64,000 bases of DNA from Campanula takesimana (taxonomy: Eukaryota > Streptophyta > Magnoliopsida > Asterales > Campanulaceae): positions 868,001-932,000 of the forward strand of contig JAOWBW010000181.1 of NCBI GenBank assembly GCA_026119855.1, written 5' to 3'. Positions 55,182-64,000 of this stretch are shown in pieces (positions within the stretch are counted from its first letter, which is position 1; every line of letters begins with the position of its first letter). The translations under genes were made by a program, and so were the position numbers. The notes under the pieces were generated by a model. The model worked only from the letters and a program-made list of their open reading frames with translations. It ran no database searches and was not told where the DNA came from.

Positions 55182-55286
55182 TTTTGCCTAGACCGCCCTT
55201 GCGGGTTTTCAATCTAGCGGGCTTCTTTTTGCACGTGCTCTAATTTTTGCCTAGGCCGCCCTTGCGGGTTTTCAACCTAGCGAGCG
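55182..55286. repeat. Duplicated 43-bp GC hairpin unit flanked by poly-T
   Basis: Two copies (55182-55224, 55244-55286) of ttttgcctagaccgccc followed by ttgcgggttttcaa and ctagcg. The ccgccc/gcggg and cctag/ctagc words allow small stem-loops. Poly-T tracts lie at 55143-55165 and 55287-55313. Confidence 0.7.
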
Positions 55287-55327
55287 ATTTTTTTTTTTTT
55301 TTTTTTTTTTTTTATGGTCTTTGTTTA

Positions 55328-56176
55328 TTAAGCGTAGAACCTCTTGAGCTTGTCGAGGTTGACCTCCTTTGGCAGCTGGTCACCATCTAAATCCACGAGC
55401 CGGACTGCACCACCGCTTAGTATCTTTTTGACCACGTACGGACCGATCCATCGGGATCCCCATTTCCCCAGGGGATTCATGGCATTAGGAGGATGTTGTC
55501 TTAAGACCAAATCTCCCACATTGATGTTTCGAGGCTTCACTTTTTTGTTGAAAGCTCTTGCCATCCTTTGCTGATATGCTCTCGTGCGTTCGAGTGCCCT
55601 TAACCTTTTTTCGTCGAGTAAGGCTAGCTGTTCGTATCGACTCTGCATCCAGTTGACCTCGTTGACTTGGTTCTCGAGGAGGACCCGTAGAGATGGGACT
55701 TCAAGTTCGATAGGGAGTACGGCTTCAGAACCATAGACCAATGCATAAGGAGTTTCTCCTGTTGCGGATCGTATCGATGTGCGGTAGCCCCACAATGCTA
55801 ATGGTAGCTTCTCGGGCCAATCCCTTCCTGTTGAGGCCATCTTCTTGACGATGGTCTCGATGGTTTTATTTGCTGCTTCGACTGCGCCATTTGCTTGGGG
55901 CCGGTAAGGGGATGACTTGTGCTTGGTGATCTTGTATTCTACCAAAAGTGCATCCATTTCCTTCTCGAAGTGAGAGCCGTTGTCGGAAATGATTTCATGA
56001 GGCACGCCGTATCGGCACATGATATTAATCTTTACAAATTCGGCCACTTTCTTGGCGTTGAGGGTTCGATAGGCTTGTGCTTAGACCCACTTTGTGAAGT
56101 AGTCGACTGCTACTAGGACGAATGACTGCCCATTGCTCCCGGCAGGATGAACTTTACCGATGATGTCTATCCCCAA
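55328..56176 (-). pseudogene. pol: Tat-like integrase, core and C-terminal part
   Basis: The minus-strand frame continues the integrase after a one-base shift near 56177. The first core Asp is in the short stretch GIDIIGK just after the shift. A TAA stands near 56082 where a Glu codon is expected after FTKWV. The second Asp is in ISDNGSHF and the Glu in NGAVEAANK. The C-terminal part has the usual GDLVLRQ and GKWGSRWIGPYVV, a chromo-like/SH3-like DNA-binding tail, ending at 55328. Because the stop and shift are single events, this copy may have been active recently. Confidence 0.85.
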
Positions 56177-58208
56177 CAAGAGAAAGGCCAAGGTGTGACC
56201 ATGTTGTAAAGTTGTGAGGGTGGAGCATGTTGTAGATTAGCGTGGAACTGGCACTTGGCACACCTTTTGACTTTCTCGATACAGTCTCGTTCCATAGTGC
56301 TCCAATAGTAACCAATGCGAAGTATCTTCTTGACTAGCATAAACCCATTCATGTGGGGTCCACATTCTCCTTCGTGCACTTCACACATTATCTCTTGAGC
56401 TTCGGTCTCATTGGCGCATAAGAGATTGATCCCGTCGTGGTGCCTTTTATATACTCGGTCTCCAATCAGTACATACCGAGAGGCTAACCTTTGCAGAGCT
56501 GCTTGAGACTTCTTATTGATGTTCTTGGGATAAGTGCCGTCTTTGAGGAAGTTCATGATAACTGAATACCACGGAGAGTTTGTTTGAACCTCGTTGATCT
56601 CGATACTCATGCAATATGCCGGACTTTTCATTCGAGCAATTTTGAAAGGCTTCACCATTTTTCCTTTGGGCATTTCAACTAATGAAGCTATAGTGGCCAG
56701 TGCATCGGCGAAGCGATTCTTATCCCTTGGCAGGTAGTTGAAAGTGATCTCTTGGAATTGTTCAACCAGTTCTTCAAGGTGCTGACCATACTGTTGGAGA
56801 GTCGGGTCTTGGGTTCGCCATTTACCCGATTGCTGATTGATAAGAAGCAAAGAGTCGCCGAACACTTCTAGTTCCGTGACGTTTCTTTCGAGAGCTGCTT
56901 CGAGCCCTGCTATGCATGCTTCGTACTCGGCAATGTTGTTGGTAGCTTCGAATTCCAGGCGTATGGCAATGGGAGTGTAGATGTCTTTTGGATTGACAAG
57001 CAATACCCCTATACCAAAACCGTGTTTATTGGCGGCGCCATCGAAAAAAAGTTGCCACTTGTCTTCCTCGGTTGTGGTACAAATTAAATGCTCGTCGGGG
57101 AACTGTACATCTTCCCCCTTCACTTCGTCACACGGGAATTCGGCAAGCTGGTCACTGAACACTTTCCCCCTGACGGATTTTAGTGTGACGTAAGTGATAT
57201 CGTAGCCGGCGAGCATGAAGTACCATTTGGCTATTCTTGTTGACATGAAAGGCTTCTCGAAGATGTAGCGGAGCGGGTCCACCTTTGCTACTAGCTTGAT
57301 CGGAAAAGCTTCCATATAGTGTTTGAGCTTTTGAGTGACCCAAACCAATGCTGCACATGACTTCTCTAGGACAGAGTAGTTCTTTTTGCCTCCTTGGAAT
57401 CGGCGACTGACAAAATAAATGGCGTTCTCCTTTGTGGACTCTCGTTGCTCTTGTGCTAACATAGCCCCTAGGGCTTCATCATTGACAGTGAGATAAAGCA
57501 ACAGAGGTTTCTCCTTGTGTGGCGGAACTAGAACAGGAGGGCACGTTAAATAATGCTTCACTTGCTCGAAGGCTTCTTGGCATGCGTCGGTCCATTCTAG
57601 AGCCACATTCTTCTTGAGTAACTTGAAGATTGGCTCGCACATGAAAGTGAGTTGGTGCACAAACCGACTGATGTATTGTAGTCTGCCCATGAAACCTTTA
57701 ATCTCTTTCTGTGTCTTCGGAGGAGGCATGTCAATGATTGCCTTGATTTTGGAGGGGTCTACTTCGATTCCCCTTTCAGTGACCATATAACCAAGAACTT
57801 TGCCTCGGATAACCCCGAATGTGCACTTTGCAGGGTTGAGCCTCATCTTGTGTTGACGAAGCCTTTCGAAGAACTTGCGGAGATTGATCAAATGTTGACC
57901 ATCGGTCCCTTTGGAGTGAATGATCATGTCGTCCACATAGACCTCGATTTCTTTGTGAATCATATCGTGGAACAAGTCCGTCACGGCTCTTTGGTAGGAA
58001 GCCCCAGCGTTTCTTAACCCAAACGGCATGACTGTGTAGCAGAAGGTCCCCCACGGTGTTGTGAAGGCTGTCTTATGTTGATCTTCCTCGGCCATGAGAA
58101 TCTGATTGTACCCAGCGAACCCATCTACAAATGAGCGAACCTCGTAGGCAGCAGTGGAGTCGACTAGCATGTCGATATTAGGGAGTGGAAAATCATCTTT
58201 TGGGAAGC
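56167..58208 (-). pseudogene. pol: Tat-like RT, two RNase H domains, integrase zinc region
   Basis: Minus-strand frame entered by a one-base shift near 58208. RT has DDFPLPNIDMLVDS, MPFGLRNAGASYQR and the catalytic YVDD (EVYVDDMIIHS) at about 57915-57945. The first RNase H (LLLYLTVNDEALGAML ... KSCAALVW) lacks a clear full catalytic set, as usual in this lineage. The second RNase H (FFDGAANKHGFGIGV, EYEACIAGLEAAL, GDSLLLINQ) is of the archaeal-like type characteristic of Tat elements, at about 56700-57050. The integrase HHCC region (HEGECGPHMN ... CAKCQ) follows, and the frame closes at 56167. Confidence 0.88.
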
Positions 58209-61200
58209 TTTGTTTAAATCCCAGAAGTCTACACAAACTCGGACCTTGCCGTTCGCCTTCCTGACTGTCACAATGTTGGCTAACCATATCGGATACTCGA
58301 TAACCTTGATGAAACCCACGCTGAGGAGCTTCTCAATCTCTTCTTTGACCTGCAGAGACCATTCTGGCTTGATCTTCCTGAGCTTCTGCTTTACTGGCCT
58401 GGCATCTTCTCTGATCGGAATCCTGTGCTCCGCTACCTTTCTGTCTAAACCCGGCATGTCTTTGTATGACCATGCGAACACATCCACGAACTCCCGTAGT
58501 AATGCAGTCAATCTGTATCTGTCGTCTCCCTTGAAGAAGCTTCCAATCTTGGTTTCTTTTGGCTCTTCTTCGGTACCCAGATTAACAACCTGCAATTCTT
58601 CGTCATCCTTTGGACCATTCTCGCCACGACTACGGACTTGTTGAGCAAGTTCATTTAAGTATGTTGTGTTTTCGTGGTCTATTTCATCATAATTTGAATC
58701 GTTATTAACTTGTTCGTTAAGTTCATTATTAGTTAATTCATCATTTATGATGTTTGCAATCTCAGGGTACTCAGAAATATCAAATTTTTCATTAGCAAAG
58801 AAAGGAAACACACGCTCGGCTATGGCCTCTAAATCCTCTTGGGTGAGGGTATTAGAGACACTCTCGGACTCGAAAGTAAGTGTAAGCTGCTCTTCCTTTG
58901 TTGCTGTGCGGGGTATGCAACCCATTTCTTGGACTAAGAATTCCTCGGATACCACAGGTCCTTTTGTTGAATACCAATTGATGATCGGCTCGGAGCTTGG
59001 CGGGATCTCACTGATAGTCTCGTTCATGATGACGGTGTCATGGATGGCGTTGACTTGGCATTCATTCATTACGGCAAGCTCTTCGAACATGGAGGCTAAA
59101 TCTGTCAGTTCTTCCCCCACGGTGATTTCTGTCTCGGACTCTATAGTCACCTTCCTTCCCCACCATTCACGGGGCGACATGGGAGTTGGTTCCCTTTCGG
59201 ATTTCTGGATCTCACAATCGGAGAAGATTTCGAGGCCAGGCTTTTTGACACCTTTATTGTTAACCCACGACTCGGGAAAGATCATGTATGGAATGTCTTC
59301 CCCCTGGCGGACAAAATATCCATTCAACGTCTTGCGGTAAGGCCTTAGGTTAGGGACTTCATACCGACGGCCTTCTTTACGAGCTCGGGCCTTTTCGCTC
59401 TTGATTGCTTGTTCTTGCTTCAAGTCTTCTTCGGAAGGCTCGTACCCCAAACCGAATGTGTTCTTGACAAATGGGACTTGCACGGGTTGTAGGATTCCTT
59501 GCTGATATTTCCCTAAGCCTAAACCAGGGAAGTAGTCCATATCCCTCATCATGCGGAGTACTTTGTGATTGCTGGGGGTCCATGATCCATTCCCCCCTTC
59601 TTTGTCAATGGCGTTGATTGAGACGCCGGAGAGAGTGGAGTCTGGTAGACCGTGCTGAACTTGGTGGACGGGCTCACCTTTTCTGTGGATAGTAATGTTT
59701 TCAGCCATTACGGTCACTATTTCATCACCATTTCGGATCTTGACACATTGGTGGAGAGTTGACGGTACGGCATTAGCATTATGAATCCATGGTCGACCCA
59801 ACAGTAAGTTGAACGAGGCCGGGATATCAAGAACTTGGAATGGAACGGACATGACCATGCTTCCAAACTCAATGTCAATTTCGATCATACCCATGACTGT
59901 ACGGGCGGTGCTGTCATAACCTCGAATTACTTGAGTAGAGGGCTTTAAATCAGAATCCTTAAGCCCCAGTATGCCCATGATTCTACCAGGCATGAGATTG
60001 AGTGCGGAACCACCGTCCACTAAGACTCTTGAGACGGGCCTCCCCCTTGCTCGTACCTTGAGGTAAATAGCTTCGTTGTGGTCGGAACCAAACGGTGGAA
60101 GGTCCATATCGGCAAAGGTGATGACGTTGCCAAAGTGAATGTGACCAATCATTGCTGTGAGGTCCTCGGGAGTAGTATCGGGAGAAACTGATGTATCATC
60201 GAGATTGCGGATGACAAGATCTCGATGTTTCTTTGAGGATGCAATGAGGTCCCAAATAGAGATGTTGGCTTGAGTTTTCTTGAGTTGGACAAGTAGAGGA
60301 TCTTCGGGAGTGTTGTGAGCTTGCGGCCTTTGAGAAGAGGAGCTCGGTGCGGAAGTGGAAGGGTTGCTTGCTATGACTCGACCGGATCGAGTTAGCATAT
60401 TGACGTTCCCATCTTGCTTCTTTTTCCTATTCTCTAGTACTTCCCTCATTACCTCATCATAAGTCACTACATAACAAGAATTGTCAATTTTATTCATAAC
60501 ATTGGGGCCCCCATTCACAATTGGGATTGAATGGGTGGTCCCTTCAAGTTCTCCTATCTCTATTACATTGATATGCTCGTCATTAGTCACTACAAATTCT
60601 TTCTTATCTATGAAATCTTGAATGACATTGCGGAGAACGAAGCATTCCTCGGTGGTGTGGCCACTATATTGGTGGTAGCCACAATATTTGTGGTGAGCAT
60701 GATTGTCGTGGATCGTCTTGGGTTGGTACCCTTGCACGGGTGTGACTTGACCCTTTGCCTTAAGGACCTCGAACACTTCGGTTTGAGTCATGCCTTGGAG
60801 AGGCATGTACACACGGTCACTTCGGGGCCTTTTCCCTTGAGGTGGAGGAACCTTTTTGTAATTCCCCTTGTCAATAGTGACGGCGTTGACTGAGGCCTCT
60901 TTTGTGGAGTTGGAAGCGGCCTTGTAGCGGTAAGTAGGAGTGGTCTTCTTAATATCCTTGAGCAAGTCATCCATGCGTACCCCCGCCTCATACATTTGGG
61001 AGAAGTCGGAGTAGCAAGCCCCACTTAGGTGGGTGCGGAGATCAATCTTGAGACACTTGAGAAATATGTCCATTTGCTCTTTTGTGTTCGGCCTCTCAAC
61101 AATTTCAGAGAGTTTGTCATTCCATCTCCTTGTGAAGTCGATGAAGGACTCATTGTCTCGTTGAGTAGTGTTCTCTAGCTCTTTCCTTGTGGGCCGGTGA

Positions 61201-61877
61201 GTGGTGTTGCCTTGGTATTGGTTCTTGAAGGCAAGCATGGCGGAGTCCCAATCAAGACGGACAGTGAGCGGGAGAGTAGCATACCAATCTTTTGCCGCCC
61301 CCTCGAGAGTGAGAGGAAAGCATTGAGCCATCACCTTGGTGGAGACCTTCTTTGGAACCATTGCCCAAATATAAGTCTCGATGTGAGCCATAGGACAAGA
61401 GTTGCCCTTGAATTTGCTTATGTCGGGCATCTTGAACTTATCGGGAAGAGCGGCCATAGTACTCATGAGGATGGATGATTGATAAAGGCTTGTGTCGGAG
61501 CCTTTCCCCATGTTGAGCCCATTGAATTTTTGGTCGATGTAGGCCATGATAGAATCCACCATTTTGGGCTCGTTGTTCTCGGAACTCGGTTCCCCCATTT
61601 TCTTGGTGCGAGTGCTGACATACGGACTTTTGAACAAACCCTCGGTCCATTCGGATTCATCATCATTGTTCTTGTTCTTTCCCTTGGCAAGGTTGGTGAG
61701 CTTTTCTTTCATTAACTCCATTTCGGCCTCGTGGGCCTCCCTTTGGCTGTCGAGGTGGGATTGCCAAATGTCATCTTTGCTTTGTGCCTCCTTGTTAAGG
61801 GTGGAGACTTGCTCTTGGAGGAGTTGGACCATAGTTGAGAGCTGTTCGAGAGACATGGTGTTGCTGTTGCCGGTCAT
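58209..61877 (-). CDS. gag-pol: Tat-like gag, protease, G-patch and RT start
   Basis: Minus-strand frame open without a stop from about 62057 to 58164. The first good ATG is at 61877; the open part before it starts at a GTG and may be translated leader. Parts in order: coiled coil (LSTMVQLLQEQVSTL), gag core (AHIETYIWAM, LEGAAKDWYATLP, about residues 160-330), zinc-knuckle variant CGYHQYSGHTTEEC (about 400), protease RVLVDGGSALNLMP (about 615), G-patch-like MRDMDYFPGLGLGKYQQGI (about 775), a long Glu/Asp-rich linker, pre-RT DVFAWSYKDMPGL (about 1145) and the RT start VRVCVDFWDLNKAS. A one-base shift near 58208 moves RT into the next frame. It would yield capsid, protease and the start of the replication enzyme. 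Confidence 0.88.
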
Positions 61878-63206
61878 GGTTGATGTTGGAGCTGTTGGAG
61901 TGATCTCTTCACGGACTAACCGATTTGCTGAATCCCGGTAGACTTTGTAAGTACCAATTGAACCTATATTGCAGAAGAGGCCCTTGTCAGTCTTGAGTAA
62001 CACTTGCGGTCCATGAAGAGGCTTAGAGCACACAGTTGGGCACACGACTCGAACCACATAAGAAAAGACTCTTTTTTTTTTTTTTTTTATAAGTCGGAGG
62101 GAATGAATCCCTTTTGGGGTTTCTAAGAAAATAATGGAATCGTCACACTAGTATATAGACCATCTCGCGGTCCCATATACTCATCGGATTCCATCACGCT
62201 TGTGAATCCTACATGTATCGGGATTAGACTAAATTAATGTAGTAAAGCATACATGCGGGGACGGATTTTTATTTTCGTCCAAAATAACCACTTTTGGGGA
62301 CGGATTTTTATTGCGTCCCTTTCAACAAGTTGGCATGTATGATTTGAAGACATTAGTTTAGGGAAATCTCGGTACATGGAAACCGACTTGAGTCACGGAG
62401 TGTTAGACCCTAACTAGAATTGTGTGGTTTGTGCTCGGCTTGAATATGAGGCTCAAAGGTCACCCCCGGCATGTAGTCTTGAACTACGCCACGGGCTGAG
62501 GTTTACCGCTTCGAAAGAGCCAAGGTCTGGTGGAGCTTGAAACTTTCTAGGACGGGCCTCGACGGGTTTGGGGTTGGACTTGTGCGACTCGATAGTGAGC
62601 AGTTCATAGGAATATGTGCATGTAGTGTGAGGTCTAACAAGTGACAAATTTTTTTTTTTTTTTTTATTTTTGAAAAGAAAGAAAAACACACAAAACACAT
62701 AAGCACATAAAATTACAACTCCCGAGTCACCCGTGTGACCGGTAAATAAAACACAAAATTAAACACAGTCCGAGGGTTCAATTCTGTTCTGATACAGGAA
62801 ACTGTGCCCACACCCCACTGTACTGCTCAGTCACTGAAACCTGTTTCTGTTCTGGGAATCAACCCAGACGCGTGCGCCTCTGAGTGCTGAAGTGAGACGC
62901 GCGCGCATGGCGCAATGCTTATGGGAGTCGCGCGCTTCTGGGGTACACCTGTCAGAATGTCAGACCTTGGACTCAGGGGATTGCCCTGGTCCCATGTTCA
63001 TATTGTAACCCCTGCAGAAGTGATTAGTGCAGAATAACAGAAGAAGAAGATGAAGAACATGAAGAAGAGGGCGATTCTGGTTCTTGATGCGGGATGCGCG
63101 CGCCTTAGGCTTAAAAGGCCAGACGCGCGCGCCTCCCCCATCAGGAAACAGAATGCCCAGAAAAGATGTAGATTTTGATCAGAACGCAAGTTTAACCCTC
63201 AAGTAG
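61878..63206 (-). other. Tat-like 5' leader
   Basis: Long untranslated leader between primer site and gag. It holds T-runs at about 62071-62089 and 62647-62664, a duplicated ggggacggatttttatt (62257-62273 and 62296-62312), and GC palindrome blocks acgcgcgcgc/ggcgcgcgcc at 62870-62935 and 63093-63135 that recur in the LTR and near the antisense gene. Confidence 0.6.
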
Positions 63207-63224
63207 TCCCCAGCAGAGTCGCCA
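63207..63224 (-). other. Tat-like primer binding site
   Basis: The minus strand reads tggcgactctgctgggga one base after the 5' LTR. This is a primer-site sequence common in large plant Ty3/gypsy elements; I do not assign the tRNA. Confidence 0.8.
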
Positions 63225-63225
63225 C

Positions 63226-64000
63226 TGTGGATACCCCGGGCGGGAACACCACGGCCTTAGGCTCGAGCGCGTGGTGTCATCCTAGGATGTCTAACTTGAT
63301 TTTAGAGTCGCCACCTATGTTTTGAGGAACATAAGAAAAACCTATTGATTGTAGCCTAAATTTGATTACGAAAACAGAGATTCTTTGTTTTGAGGTTCGG
63401 GGGTTAGATTACGAGATGGGAAGTACCGAAACACCCATCTCGCCCAACTAAAGTTGGTCTTGCTTGATCAAAATCTACATGAATGATAACGTTCTTCTTC
63501 TTCTTCTTTAAGTTATAAAAAGGGGGGTTTAAAATAGGATTTGGAATGTAGGAGATAACTCCTTAACCAACCTCAATGAGATGAGGTGATCACTAGAGTC
63601 ATGTCCCAAAATGATTTGGGTGATTGCACATTTGATTAAAATAAAAAGAGAGAGAGGAGATGAAGTAGAAAAGAAAGGAAAAGATGGACTTTTACCTACA
63701 ATTTGGAGAACTTCAAATATTGCTTGGAGAGATCCTTGGAGAACCTTTAGAAAGTGATTTTGGTATAGTTTTTGTAAGTTCAATTTTCGGTCTAAGTTTT
63801 CGATCCTTGAAAATGGAGGTAAAGAGAGGTTTTTATAGGGGAAAGAGGGGTGTTTTTGGTGCCAAAACTCAGTCACCAAGAAATCCTTCCCGGGCAAAAT
63901 CCTGTAAATTGAGCAAGGGAGGGAATCCTGGCCAGAAATCTGTAACTGACGCCCAGAGGCGCGCGCTTCCTGCTTTGGGGGCGGGAGGCGCGCGCGCCTG
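63226..64000 (-). repeat. Tat-like 5' LTR, cut by window end
   Basis: Matches 50499-51275 from tgtggatacc onward. At least 775 of about 980 bp are in the window. Confidence 0.93.

Larger units (their letters stand above)
50499..64000 (-). mobile_element. Large Tat/Ogre-like Ty3/gypsy retrotransposon (right end outside window)
   Basis: Minus-strand element longer than 13.5 kb. The 3' LTR is at 50499-51472; the 5' LTR starts at 63226 and runs past the window. Going down the minus strand: LTR, primer site, 1.3-kb leader, gag, protease, G-patch, RT, RNase H, second RNase H, integrase, then a duplicated hairpin, an antisense gene, a 76-bp minisatellite and the 3' LTR. Dual RNase H, a G-patch and an antisense accessory ORF are traits of the Tat lineage. 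Pol has two frameshifts and one stop, but see the note on base-call quality. Confidence 0.93.

Overview
This is a stretch of plant (eudicot) nuclear heterochromatin or intergenic DNA made almost entirely of transposable elements and one old viral insertion; I see no intact host gene, tRNA or rRNA. The evidence is the tRNA-primed LTR retrotransposons of plant-only lineages (Athila, Tat, Sirevirus-like Copia), plant MITEs (Stowaway, hAT, MULE types), a CACTA transposon and a Caulimoviridae-like endogenous pararetrovirus. The host could be a member of the Caryophyllales, but that is a weak impression from repeat style only.

Layout. 1-2560: a 596-bp TRIM element with both LTRs and target-site duplication (30-625), two small MITEs (758-937, 2056-2234) and a promoter-like or solo-LTR-like stretch. 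2562-3179 and 30229-37038: rearranged pieces of an endogenous caulimovirid (movement, coat, protease, RT, RNase H and viroplasmin-like parts, mostly on the minus strand), full of stops and frameshifts. A minus-strand Sirevirus-like Copia element (3180-30228) sits inside the viral locus. Its left LTR is interrupted by a non-autonomous CACTA transposon (3526-8439), which itself holds a MULE-type foldback element (6827-7662). Its gag is interrupted by a complete Athila retrotransposon (17583-27787) with apparently identical 1498-bp LTRs and an uninterrupted 1803-residue gag-pol. Insertion order can therefore be read: virus, then Copia, then CACTA and Athila, then the MULE inside CACTA.

37039-39080 holds a G-rich foldback element and a possible Au-type SINE remnant. 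39081-42540 is the 5' half (LTR, gag, protease, start of pol) of a plus-strand Tat-like Ty3/gypsy element, cut by a second, plus-strand copy of the same Copia family (42541-47397) that runs into a 100-N scaffold gap (47398-47497). Beyond the gap is the decayed 3' half and 3' LTR of a third, unrelated Copia element (47498-50337).

50499-64000 is a large minus-strand Tat/Ogre-like Ty3/gypsy element that runs off the window. It has gag, protease, G-patch, RT, two RNase H domains and integrase on the minus strand. On the plus strand, between pol and the 3' LTR, it carries an antisense gene resembling the plant mobile domain/DUF7745 group with its own TATA-like box and AATAAA signals, plus a 76-bp minisatellite of about 17 units. 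This antisense gene and array are the most interesting content. Many single-base deletions in this element's left LTR and array look like sequencing or assembly errors, so some frameshifts may not be real.
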